Assembly: GCF_018883605.1 (NCBI RefSeq)
Contig: NZ_JAHLEM010000200.1
Location: 1 to 32,010 of the forward strand
Source of the DNA: Streptomyces niphimycinicus
GTDB lineage: Bacteria > Actinomycetota > Actinomycetes > Streptomycetales > Streptomycetaceae
DNA: 32,010 nt
Reading direction: 5' to 3'
This document shows positions 25,200 through 32,010 of the stretch, one piece after another (the first letter of the stretch is position 1; every line of letters starts with the position of its first letter). Under the pieces are notes generated by a model, which worked only from the letters and a program-made list of their open reading frames with translations, had not been told where the DNA came from and searched no databases. Both the position numbers and the translations under genes were made by a program.

Positions 25200-26542
25200 T
25201 CAACTCCCCACCCCGAACCCGAGGACATCGAGGACCGAATAGATTCCCAGGGCGCCGATGGCCGTACTGCTGAGCACCAGCGCGCCGTTCAGCACCGGGT
25301 TGCGGCGGAACCGCGGATCGACCTCCGTGGCGCGCAGCCGCCAGACCGCGATCACGACCGCGAGCAGGAAGATCCCGCCCGCGATGCCCCCGGCCTGCAC
25401 CATCAGCACCGGCTCCTGGAGATAGAGGTAGAAGGCGGCCCACAGGGGCGGCAGGACGACGGTGAGCACGCGGATGACGCGCTGCCGGGCCTTGACGTTC
25501 CGCCAGTCGAACACGCCGAGCAGTCCGAGGGTGTTGGTCCACAGCCGCGGCACGCTCGCGGTGGAGGCGATGATCGTGGAGTAGAGGACGGCGATGGCGC
25601 CGATGAGGAAGAGGTACTTGCCCGCGAGGCCGAGGGTGTCGGTGTACATCCGGGACAGCGCGGTGATCATGTCGTTGCCCTCGGGCACCAGCTTCTGCCG
25701 GTGCAGGATGGCCGCACCGATGATGTAGAAGGAGAGCGTGCACAGGGTGCAGACGACCCATGAGGTGAGCGCGTCGATCCGCATCACCCGGATCCAGCCC
25801 TCGGCGCGCCGGGCCCGGGCCTCGGTGCCGTCGTCGGGGCCGGTCCAGCGGGCGTACCCCTTCTCCAGACACCAGTAGGTGTAGGTGGTCATCTCATCCG
25901 CGCCGACACCGGTGATGCCGAACATGGCGACGGCGAAGCCGAGCGTCCCGGCGGGGATGGACAGGGTCAGCCCGGAGGCCAGATCGGAGCCGCCGTAGCC
26001 GAAATCGGTCCAGGGCAGCCCGACCGCGAGGGCGACGGTGGAGAGGGTGAAGAAGACGACGGTGATGAACCCGGCCTTCTCCACCAGCCCGTAGCGGCCC
26101 GTATACATCAGCGCGCGGCGGCACCGCCGATCATGCCTCCGCGCTGGAGCATCTTGGCGAAGTCCATGAGGATCCACAGCACATTGATCCAGCCGACCCG
26201 GCCCACCTTGGGAGGGACCTGGCCATAGCCCGCCAGGGCGGTCTTGCCGGTGAGGATGGTCCAGCGGGCCAGCTCCATCTGGACCCACACCTTGACCAGC
26301 GCGCTGGCGATGACCAGCCACAGCAGCACGAAGCCCGCCTTGGCGCCCAGGGAGGTGGTGGTGATCAGCTCACCGGATCCGACCACGGCGGCGGAGAGGA
26401 TCATCCCGGGGCCCAGCCGGCGCACCGTCCCGCGTAGATCGCGCGGCGGCTCCTTGATGTCGCCCGCCCGCAGTGCGTACGGATCGTCGGACGGCGCCTC
26501 GTCCCCCGTTCCGACCTGCGCCGGCACACTGTCCGCTGTCAT
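25200..26542 (-). pseudogene. Nramp-related transporter with internal deletion and frameshift
   Basis: ATG at 26542 has GGAGG upstream. The N-terminal part (to GGMIGGAAAR, stop at 26108) and C-terminal part (from ALMYTGRYGLVEKAG to GFGVGS) are in different frames. The join near 26110-26130 lacks roughly 35 residues, including most of one membrane helix that relatives carry between GGxxG and the xLLY/MYxxRYGLVE segment. The family is Nramp-like (GPGMILSAAVVGSGELITTTSLGA near TM1, split as GPGMILSAAVV and GSGELITTTSL), but the DPGN metal motif of true Nramp is replaced by GSGE, so the transported substrate may not be a divalent metal. It is the first gene of an operon with a dehydrogenase and an aldolase and is divergent from a DeoR gene. 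Confidence 0.75.
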
Positions 26543-26605
26543 GCGACCTCCCCGCTTCATGCGTGTTGTGAGCGGAACGCTCGCACGATTGCACGTAACA
26601 CGCAA

Positions 26606-26680
26606 GACTCTGCGCAGTGTCCGCGAGGAAACAGCGCGGAATGCGCAGACTGGTAATGTTGCTCAGGGCTGCGCAGAGTC
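26606..26680. promoter_or_regulatory. Operator cluster between transporter and DeoR gene
   Basis: GACTCTGCGCAG (26606-26617) and CTGCGCAGAGTC (26669-26680) are perfect 12-bp inverted repeats, centred 63 bp apart (about six helical turns). Each contains the 8-bp palindrome CTGCGCAG. A third copy, ATGCGCAG, lies between them at 26641-26648. This fits a looped DeoR-type operator in the 156-bp divergent promoter region. Confidence 0.65.
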
Positions 26681-26698
26681 GCGCAGGGTGAGGGAAGG

Positions 26699-27508
26699 AT
26701 GGGGGCCGCCATGAGCCAGGAGGCCGGTGTGGAGGAGCGCAGACGGCTGCGCGCCGGGGACCGCCGGGAACTGATCGCCCGAATGATCCAGACCGATGGC
26801 ACGGTGGTCGTGGAGGAGCTGGCCCGCTCGCTGGAGGTGACCCCCTCCACCATCCGCCGGGATCTCGCGCTGCTGACCGAACAGGGCGTCATCGCCCGCA
26901 CCTACGGCGGCGCGATGAGCGCGGGCCACACCGTCGAGCCCACCCTCGGGCAGCGCAGCGGGCTCGCGGTCGCCGAGAAGGACCGCATCGGGCGCTGGGC
27001 GGCCGCGCGGATCGGGCCGGGCGACACCGTCATCCTCGACGCCGGCACCACGACCGGACGGCTCGCCCACCATCTGCGCGCCCGCACCGATCTGACCGTG
27101 ATCACCAGCGGGCTCACCACGCTGCGCGAGCTGGCCGAGGCGGACGGCGTCGAGCTGATCACCCTCGCCGGGACGCTGCGCCATGTCAGCCAGGGCTTCG
27201 TCGGGCCGCTCGCCGAGCTGACCCTGTCCCGGCTGACCGCGGACAAGGTCTTCCTCGGCGCCGACGGGCTGGACGCGCGGCGGGGCATCTGCGAGGCGAG
27301 CCTCCAGCAGACCTCGCTCAAGGAGATGATGGCCGACCGCGGCAAGGAGCTGTACGTGCTCGCCGACAGCAGCAAGCTGGGCCAGTCACCGTTCACCGCC
27401 TGGGCGCCGCTGGACCGGCCGTGGGCGCTGGTCACCGACAGCGGGGCCACCGATGACCAGCTCGGTCCCTTCCGGGCGCTGCCCGACGTCGAGGTGATCA
27501 CCGTCTGA
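26699..27508 (+). CDS. DeoR/GlpR-family transcriptional regulator (aldolase operon)
   Basis: 269 aa. The ATG at 26699 follows AGGGAAGG; a second in-frame ATG at 26711 is also possible. HTH segment VEELARSLEVTPSTIRRDLALL near 38-59 (quoted core LEVTPSTIRRDL) and an intact DeoRC effector domain (ILDAGTTTGRLAHHL, LAGTLRHVSQGFVG, FLGADGLD). It is divergent from the damaged transporter/dehydrogenase/aldolase operon and has three TGCGCA sites in front of it, so it is probably the local repressor and autoregulates. The regulator itself is undamaged although its operon is decaying. Confidence 0.9.
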   Translation: MGAAMSQEAGVEERRRLRAGDRRELIARMIQTDGTVVVEELARSLEVTPSTIRRDLALLTEQGVIARTYGGAMSAGHTVEPTLGQRSGLAVAEKDRIGRWAAARIGPGDTVILDAGTTTGRLAHHLRARTDLTVITSGLTTLRELAEADGVELITLAGTLRHVSQGFVGPLAELTLSRLTADKVFLGADGLDARRGICEASLQQTSLKEMMADRGKELYVLADSSKLGQSPFTAWAPLDRPWALVTDSGATDDQLGPFRALPDVEVITV

Positions 27509-27568
27509 CGACGGACCGCCCCGGTGCGGGCGAGGGGCCGGGAGCCTGGCGCTCCCGGCCCGCCCGGG

Positions 27569-28129
27569 TCAGTCCCGGTACCTCCGCGGCGCGGCCGTCA
27601 CCGCGCCCGCCAGGCCGAAGCTGTCCTCGACCTCGGCCTTCTCGGCGGTGTTCGGGTAGGGGTTGGTGCAGGAGATCCCGGCGGTGGAGCCGGACATCAG
27701 GCTCGAACACGGCCCCGGCTTCATATCCGGCAGGCCGAGGATATGGCCGAGCTCATGCGAGGAGATCCGCACCGTGTTGTAGCCCTCGTCGACGGCCTGG
27801 CGGCCGAAGTAGATCGTGCCGCGGCCCAGTCCGGTGGAGAGGGTGCGGGGCCAGCCGTTGTCCGCGATGATGCGGACGTTGGCCTGCTGCCCGGACGCGG
27901 CCGGCTTCAGCTCCACGTTGGCCACGCTCTCGTTCCAGATCGCCGCGCCCTTGGAGACGGCGTCCTTGAACTCGGCCGCCCCGCCGGCGTCGTAGGTGAC
28001 GACCCGCGCGGCGGCGGTGTGCTCCGCCGGGGCGGCGGAGGAGGGAGCGGCCACGGCCTGTCCGGCCGTCAGGGCGAGCACCGCCGTCACCGCGGCGGGT
28101 AAGGCACGGATGAACTTGCCGGATCTCAC
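27569..28129 (-). CDS. Snapalysin-family zinc metalloprotease (M7)
   Basis: 186 aa, secreted. GTG at 28129 has AAGGAGG just upstream; longer in-frame starts lack this. Signal peptide (VRSGKFIRALPAAVTAVLAL... to VAA), then a short propeptide and a catalytic domain of about 130 residues. HELGHILGLPD gives zinc ligands H125, H129 and D135 with E126 catalytic, the HExxHxxGxxD form of small neutral proteases; DMKPGPCSSLMSG and a later Cys (C141, C154) match the snapalysin disulfide. The enzyme degrades casein-like proteins outside the cell. A TTA codon lies at 28100-28102 (residue 10). The LysR-type activator often paired with snpA is not adjacent here. Confidence 0.9.
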   Translation of the reverse strand: MRSGKFIRALPAAVTAVLALTAGQAVAAPSSAAPAEHTAAARVVTYDAGGAAEFKDAVSKGAAIWNESVANVELKPAASGQQANVRIIADNGWPRTLSTGLGRGTIYFGRQAVDEGYNTVRISSHELGHILGLPDMKPGPCSSLMSGSTAGISCTNPYPNTAEKAEVEDSFGLAGAVTAAPRRYRD

Positions 28130-28276
28130 GATCGGCCTCCTTGTGGGGGAAGGACGGACAGAGCAAGTGGGCATGAGCATGGCACGCCGCCCAGCTCATC
28201 GGCCACTGTGCCCACACACCTTGCCTCATCCGGCCGGTTGTCCACAGGTGGTCACCGCGGGTTCCCGCGGGCCCCC

Positions 28277-28288
28277 TAGAATCGGCGG
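28277..28288 (+). promoter_or_regulatory. Probable leaderless promoter of recQ
   Basis: A -10-like TAGAAT at 28277-28282 ends only six bases before the recQ ATG at 28289, placing the expected transcript start on or beside the A of the start codon. No ribosome site precedes the ATG. The -35 region is weak, as is common for Streptomyces leaderless promoters. Confidence 0.5.
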
Positions 28289-30160
28289 ATGGCTCTTCCC
28301 GACACCGGCCCCGATACGAGCGCCGCGCTCGGCACCGATGCGAGCGAGGCGCTCGGCGTGCTGCACCGCGTCTTCGGTTACGACTCGTTCCGGGGAGGTC
28401 AGCAGGAGATCATCGACCATGTCGTGGCCGGTGGTGACGCGCTCGTCCTCATGCCGACCGGCGGTGGCAAATCGCTGTGCTACCAGATCCCGGCGCTGGT
28501 GCGGAAGGGCGTCGGCGTCGTCGTCTCGCCCCTGATCGCGCTGATGCAGGACCAGGTCGACGCCCTGCGGAACCTCGGGGTGCGGGCCGGGTTCCTCAAC
28601 TCCACCCAGGACCTGGACGAGCGGCGGATGGTCGAGGCCGAGTTCCTCGCGGGCGAGCTGGACCTGCTCTATCTCGCGCCCGAGCGGCTGCGGGTCGAGT
28701 CCACACTGCGGCTGCTGGACCGGGGCACGATCTCGCTGTTCGCCATCGACGAGGCGCACTGTGTGGCCCAGTGGGGGCACGACTTCCGGCCCGACTATCT
28801 GGCCCTGTCCGAGCTGCATGAGCGCTGGCCCACCGTGCCCCGGATCGCGCTGACCGCGACCGCCACCGAGGCCACCCACTCGGAGATCGCGTCCCGGCTG
28901 AAGCTCCAGGACGCGCTGCACTTCGTGGCCAGCTTCGACCGTCCGAACATCCAGTACCGGATCGCCCCCAAGAACGAGCCCAAGAAGCAGTTGCTGGAGC
29001 TGCTGCGGGCCGAGCACGCGGGCGACGCGGGGATCGTCTACTGCCTGTCCCGCTCCTCGGTGGAGAAGACGGCCGAGTTCCTGGTCGCCCAGGGCATCGA
29101 CGCGGTGCCGTACCACGCGGGGCTGGACGCGCGGATGCGCGCCGAGCACCAGGCGCGCTTCCTGCGGGAGGACGGTCTGGTCGTGGTGGCCACGATCGCG
29201 TTCGGTATGGGCATCGACAAGCCCGATGTGCGGTTCGTGGCCCATCTGGACCTGCCCAAGTCGGTCGAGGGCTACTACCAGGAGACCGGCCGCGCCGGGC
29301 GGGACGGGCAGCCCTCCACCGCATGGCTGGCGTACGGGCTCCAGGATGTCGTCCAGCAGCGGAAGATGATCGACACCTCCGAGGGCGACGAGACCCATCG
29401 GCGCCGCCTCGGCGCCCATCTCGACGCGATGCTGGCGCTGTGCGAGACGGTGGAGTGCCGCCGGGTGAGGCTGCTGGCCTACTTCGGCCAGGAGTCCGCC
29501 CCCTGCGGGAACTGCGACACCTGCCTCACGCCCCCGGAGTCCTGGGACGGCACCATCCCCGCGCAGAAGCTGCTGTCCGCGGTGGTGCGGCTCAAGCGGG
29601 AGCGCAACCAGAAGTTCGGCGCGGGGCAGATCATCGACATCCTGCTCGGCAAGAAGACGGCCAAGGTCATCCAGTTCGACCATGACGCGCTCTCGGTGTT
29701 CGGCATCGGCACGGAGCTGCGTGAGGCCGAATGGCGCGGCGTGGTGCGGCAGTTGCTGGCGCAGGGGCTGATCGGCGTCGAGGGCGACTACGGCACGCTG
29801 GTGCTCTCCGACACCAGCTCGGAGGTGCTGGGTCAGCGGCGCGAGGTCAGGCTGCGGCGCGAGCCGGAGAAGGCGCCGCGCGCCGCCAAGGGGAAGACGG
29901 GGGCTTCGGGGAAGTCCAAGAAGGCCCCGGTGGATCTGCCCGAGGAGGCCATGCCGGTCTTCGAGCGGCTGCGCGCCTGGCGTGCGGCGACCGCGAAGGA
30001 GCAGGGCGTCCCCGCGTATGTGGTCTTCCATGACGCCACCCTGCGCGAGATCGCGATCCTCTCCCCCACCACGCTCGATGAGCTCGGCACGGTGAGCGGG
30101 GTCGGCGAGAACAAGCTGGTGAAGTACGGGCAGGGGATTCTGGACACCCTGGCCTCCTGA
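28289..30160 (+). CDS. recQ: ATP-dependent DNA helicase RecQ
   Basis: 623 aa, complete. SF2 3'-5' helicase for recombinational repair and fork rescue. Motif I TGGGKS (57-62), DEAH (154-157), TATAT-type motif III, and [10 protein letters not shown] motif VI near 332-341. A RecQ zinc-binding cluster follows (Cys near 390, 406, 409 and 412), then a winged-helix RQC domain, a Lys/Arg-rich linker and a C-terminal HRDC domain (about 548-620). Translation is probably leaderless. It is monocistronic, divergent from snapalysin, and converges on the DUF1080 gene with a strong hairpin between. No key residue is missing. Confidence 0.95.
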   Translation: MALPDTGPDTSAALGTDASEALGVLHRVFGYDSFRGGQQEIIDHVVAGGDALVLMPTGGGKSLCYQIPALVRKGVGVVVSPLIALMQDQVDALRNLGVRAGFLNSTQDLDERRMVEAEFLAGELDLLYLAPERLRVESTLRLLDRGTISLFAIDEAHCVAQWGHDFRPDYLALSELHERWPTVPRIALTATATEATHSEIASRLKLQDALHFVASFDRPNIQYRIAPKNEPKKQLLELLRAEHAGDAGIVYCLSRSSVEKTAEFLVAQGIDAVPYHAGLDARMRAEHQARFLREDGLVVVATIAFGMGIDKPDVRFVAHLDLPKSVEGYYQETGRAGRDGQPSTAWLAYGLQDVVQQRKMIDTSEGDETHRRRLGAHLDAMLALCETVECRRVRLLAYFGQESAPCGNCDTCLTPPESWDGTIPAQKLLSAVVRLKRERNQKFGAGQIIDILLGKKTAKVIQFDHDALSVFGIGTELREAEWRGVVRQLLAQGLIGVEGDYGTLVLSDTSSEVLGQRREVRLRREPEKAPRAAKGKTGASGKSKKAPVDLPEEAMPVFERLRAWRAATAKEQGVPAYVVFHDATLREIAILSPTTLDELGTVSGVGENKLVKYGQGILDTLAS

Positions 30161-30215
30161 CGGTACGTCGGTCCGGGCCCGGTCACCGATGGGTGTCCGG
30201 GGGTTACCGATGGGT

Positions 30216-30230
30216 GTTACCTGAGGTAAC
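30216..30230. promoter_or_regulatory. Operator-like palindrome downstream of recQ
   Basis: GTTACCT-G-AGGTAAC is a perfect 7-bp-arm palindrome. Just before it, ACCGATGGGTGT occurs twice (30185-30196 and 30206-30217). Such sites usually lie in promoters, but here both flanking genes point inward, so its purpose is unclear. Confidence 0.4.
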
Positions 30231-30250
30231 GTCAGGCCGTGCAGAAGACG

Positions 30251-30285
30251 GTGGCCGCCGGGGGCTGGGGTGCTCCGGCGGCCAC
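30251..30285. terminator. Bidirectional terminator between recQ and the DUF1080 gene
   Basis: GTGGCCGCCGG (30251-30261) and CCGGCGGCCAC (30275-30285) form a perfect 11-bp stem with a 13-base loop, between two convergent stop codons. Confidence 0.75.
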
Positions 30286-30337
30286 TCATCTCCTCATGCC
30301 GTTCTCGCGCCGTTCCTCACGCCGTACGCGGGCTCTC

Positions 30338-32010
30338 CTACAGCTCCTTGATGCGGATGTCGCGGTAGGAGATCACATCGTCGGTGCTGTGGACCTGGAG
30401 ACCGATGTACCCGGAGGAGTACCGGCGGCCGTCCGTACCGGGGTCGTCCCCGCGCGGCGGGGTGAACTCCTGGCCGCCGGTGTTGTCGAACTCATTGAGC
30501 AGCACACCGTTGCGGTAGATCGAGTAGTGCTGACCGACCACCCGGATCTCATAGTCGTTCCAGCTTCCCTTGGGGGTGACCCCGGCGCCGCCGAGCCCGA
30601 CCCGGTCGAAACCGTAGATCGATCCGGTCTTGTACATATCGCCGTCGGGGCGGTCGAGGATCTGCACCTCGTGCCCGTATTTGATGGCGACCCACTCCGG
30701 ACGGGACTCCTCGGGGTGGTCATGCACATAGGGGAAACGGACGAAGACACCGCCGTTGGCATTGCCCGTCCCGGGTGCGTCATCGCGGAACTGGAGCTTC
30801 AGCGAGAAGTCGTCGTAGGTCCGCTGCGGGAACCACAGCATGCCCATGCCCTGGACCGAGGTGCTGCTGGTGATGCTGCCGTCGTCATTGAGACCGAAGG
30901 CCCCGCCGCCCACGTGCTGCCACTTGTCCAAGGACTTCCGGGTGCCGTCGAACAGCGGGCGGTAGCCCTCGTCCTGACCGGGCTTGCCGATCCCGGACTG
31001 CTTGGCCGCCTTGTTGATCGCCCGGTACTCGCGCTGGTCGATCACGCCGTCGGTGAGCAGCTTGTCGGTGACGGCCGTGACGTGCTTGAGGAACAGGGCG
31101 TGGGAGGACCAGTCCTTCTCGTCCTCGATCAGCTCATTGATGGTGCAGCGGCTACGGGTGATGCGGTTGGGGACGCCGGTGTCCACCGTGCCGACGATCA
31201 CCGTAAGGCGCTCGTCCCACTCCGGGCACGCGGGTGCGGGCACCCCGCCGCCCTCGGCCACGGTGAACGCCAGTTGCCGCGCCTCGGAGGTGTTGCCCGC
31301 CTTGTCGGTGGCGCGGTACGCGACGGTGTGGCGGCCCACCCGGTCCACCGCCACGGGGGTGGAGTAGGCGAGATACGGACCGCTGTCCAGGGAGTACTCG
31401 ACCTTCGCCACCCCGGAGTCGTCGTCGGTCGCGGTGAGCGAGACCTTGGCGCTGCCCACATAGGCACCGTCGGAGTTCTTCGTCCCGTCGACCGTCGCGG
31501 AGACCGCCGGGGGTGTGGTGTCCTCGGCCGGCGGGGCCACCACGGTGAAGTCCACCGACTTCACCTCCGATACGTTCCCCGCCTTGTCCGCCGCCCGGTA
31601 ACGCACCGTGTGGGAGCCCGCGTCATGGACCATCACCGGACCGGTGTAGGGCTGGAACTCCCCCTGGCCCAGGGCGTAGTCGATCCGGTTGACCCCGGAA
31701 CCGGTGTCGGAGGCGGTGATGGTCACGGTGGCCATGCCGATGTAGGCACCGGACGGGTCCTTCTCACCGGAGACGGTGGCGGAGGTCTCGGGCGCGGTGG
31801 TGTCGTCCGTCGGCGGCGCCACCACGGTGAAGTCCACCGACTTCACCTCCGATACGTTCCCCGCCTTGTCCACGGCCCGGTAGCGGATGGTGTGCTGGCC
31901 CACCTGGTGGACCATCACCGGGGCGGTGTACGGCTGGAACGCCGCGTCCCCCTCCGCGAACTCGATCCGGTCCACGCCCGAGCCCTCGTCGGTGGCGGAC
32001 ACCGTGACGG
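30338..32010 (-). CDS. Large secreted protein: Ig-like/OmpL47-type repeats and C-terminal DUF1080 domain (5' partial)
   Basis: The frame is open through the right edge, so only the C-terminal ~557 residues are seen. Three tandem beta-sandwich repeats of about 94 residues (SGVDRIEF..., TIRYRAVDKAGNVSEVKSVDFTV, then PPAVSATVDG...) resemble the OmpL47-type/Ig-like modules of surface proteins. A spacer with a ~100-residue helical part follows (NELIEDEKDWSSHALF...), then a C-terminal DUF1080 (3-keto-disaccharide hydrolase) domain beginning at YRPLFDGTRKSLDKWQHVGG (about residue 345 of the visible part) with NGGVFVRFP and GYIGLQVH segments. In actinomycetes this layout is typical of proteins that start with a ThuA-like domain, which would lie outside the window. 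Probably secreted and glycan-binding or glycan-cleaving. Confidence 0.8.
   Translation of the reverse strand, partial: VTVSATDEGSGVDRIEFAEGDAAFQPYTAPVMVHQVGQHTIRYRAVDKAGNVSEVKSVDFTVVAPPTDDTTAPETSATVSGEKDPSGAYIGMATVTITASDTGSGVNRIDYALGQGEFQPYTGPVMVHDAGSHTVRYRAADKAGNVSEVKSVDFTVVAPPAEDTTPPAVSATVDGTKNSDGAYVGSAKVSLTATDDDSGVAKVEYSLDSGPYLAYSTPVAVDRVGRHTVAYRATDKAGNTSEARQLAFTVAEGGGVPAPACPEWDERLTVIVGTVDTGVPNRITRSRCTINELIEDEKDWSSHALFLKHVTAVTDKLLTDGVIDQREYRAINKAAKQSGIGKPGQDEGYRPLFDGTRKSLDKWQHVGGGAFGLNDDGSITSSTSVQGMGMLWFPQRTYDDFSLKLQFRDDAPGTGNANGGVFVRFPYVHDHPEESRPEWVAIKYGHEVQILDRPDGDMYKTGSIYGFDRVGLGGAGVTPKGSWNDYEIRVVGQHYSIYRNGVLLNEFDNTGGQEFTPPRGDDPGTDGRRYSSGYIGLQVHSTDDVISYRDIRIKEL
31536..31871 (-). repeat. 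Identical 54-bp direct repeats inside the Ig-like region
   Basis: Bases 31536-31589 and 31818-31871 are identical over 54 bp, 282 bp (94 codons) apart. They encode the shared DKAGNVSEVKSVDFTVVA segment of two adjacent repeats. The third repeat has diverged. This suggests recent unit duplication or gene conversion. Confidence 0.85.

Noticed and set aside
25200..26542. Programmed frameshift in the Nramp-like gene
   Set aside because: A whole membrane segment is missing at the junction, so a deletion explains it better than a slippage site.
28238..28282. TTGTCC (28238) as -35 partner of TAGAAT (28277) for recQ
   Set aside because: The gap of 33 bases is far too long for a standard promoter.

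Overview
The window looks like chromosomal DNA of a Streptomyces or close relative. It has very high GC and strong GC3 bias, many four-base start/stop overlaps, lipoprotein-anchored sugar-binding proteins, a snapalysin-type protease and rare TTA (bldA-type) codons. No rRNA, tRNA, CRISPR array or phage genes were seen.

Region 1 (1-6186) is a RiPP-like locus related to the FxSxx-COOH system. It holds a very large VWA-like/NB-ARC/TPR protein (cut by the left edge), a stand-alone HExxH-type peptide beta-hydroxylase, and a 63-aa precursor-like peptide. The peptide keeps the family's leader-like sequence but lacks the FxSxx ending and has no Phe, Trp or Tyr. The two large genes carry five TTA codons. 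Region 2 (6350-9994) is mixed: a DUF4232 lipoprotein, a secreted LysM protein, a DUF1876/phosphoribosyltransferase pair, and a small ORF coupled to a DUF72 protein.

Region 3 (10013-27508) is a carbon-uptake and catabolism block with three DeoR/GlpR regulators. (a) PfkB kinase, binding protein and two permeases (one frameshifted) are divergent from a DeoR regulator coupled to a GH4 6-phospho-glycosidase; together they suggest ABC uptake, intracellular phosphorylation and phospho-glycoside cleavage. (b) A second DeoR gene precedes a polyol-type ABC importer and a zinc dehydrogenase. (c) A third DeoR gene is divergent from an Nramp-like transporter, a D-2-hydroxyacid dehydrogenase and an HpaI-type aldolase; two of these three genes are broken. 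Neither ABC system has an ATPase here, so a shared ATPase elsewhere (MsiK type) is expected. A 193-bp MITE-like element abuts the GH4 stop codon, and an FAD monooxygenase gene with a TTA codon lies between (b) and (c).

Region 4 (27569-32010) carries a snapalysin-family metalloprotease, recQ with a probable leaderless promoter, and the 3' part of a large secreted protein with Ig-like repeats and a C-terminal DUF1080 domain, cut by the right edge.

The most novel part is the aromatic-free RiPP-like locus. The decaying aldolase operon and the PTS-independent GH4 arrangement are the next most interesting.
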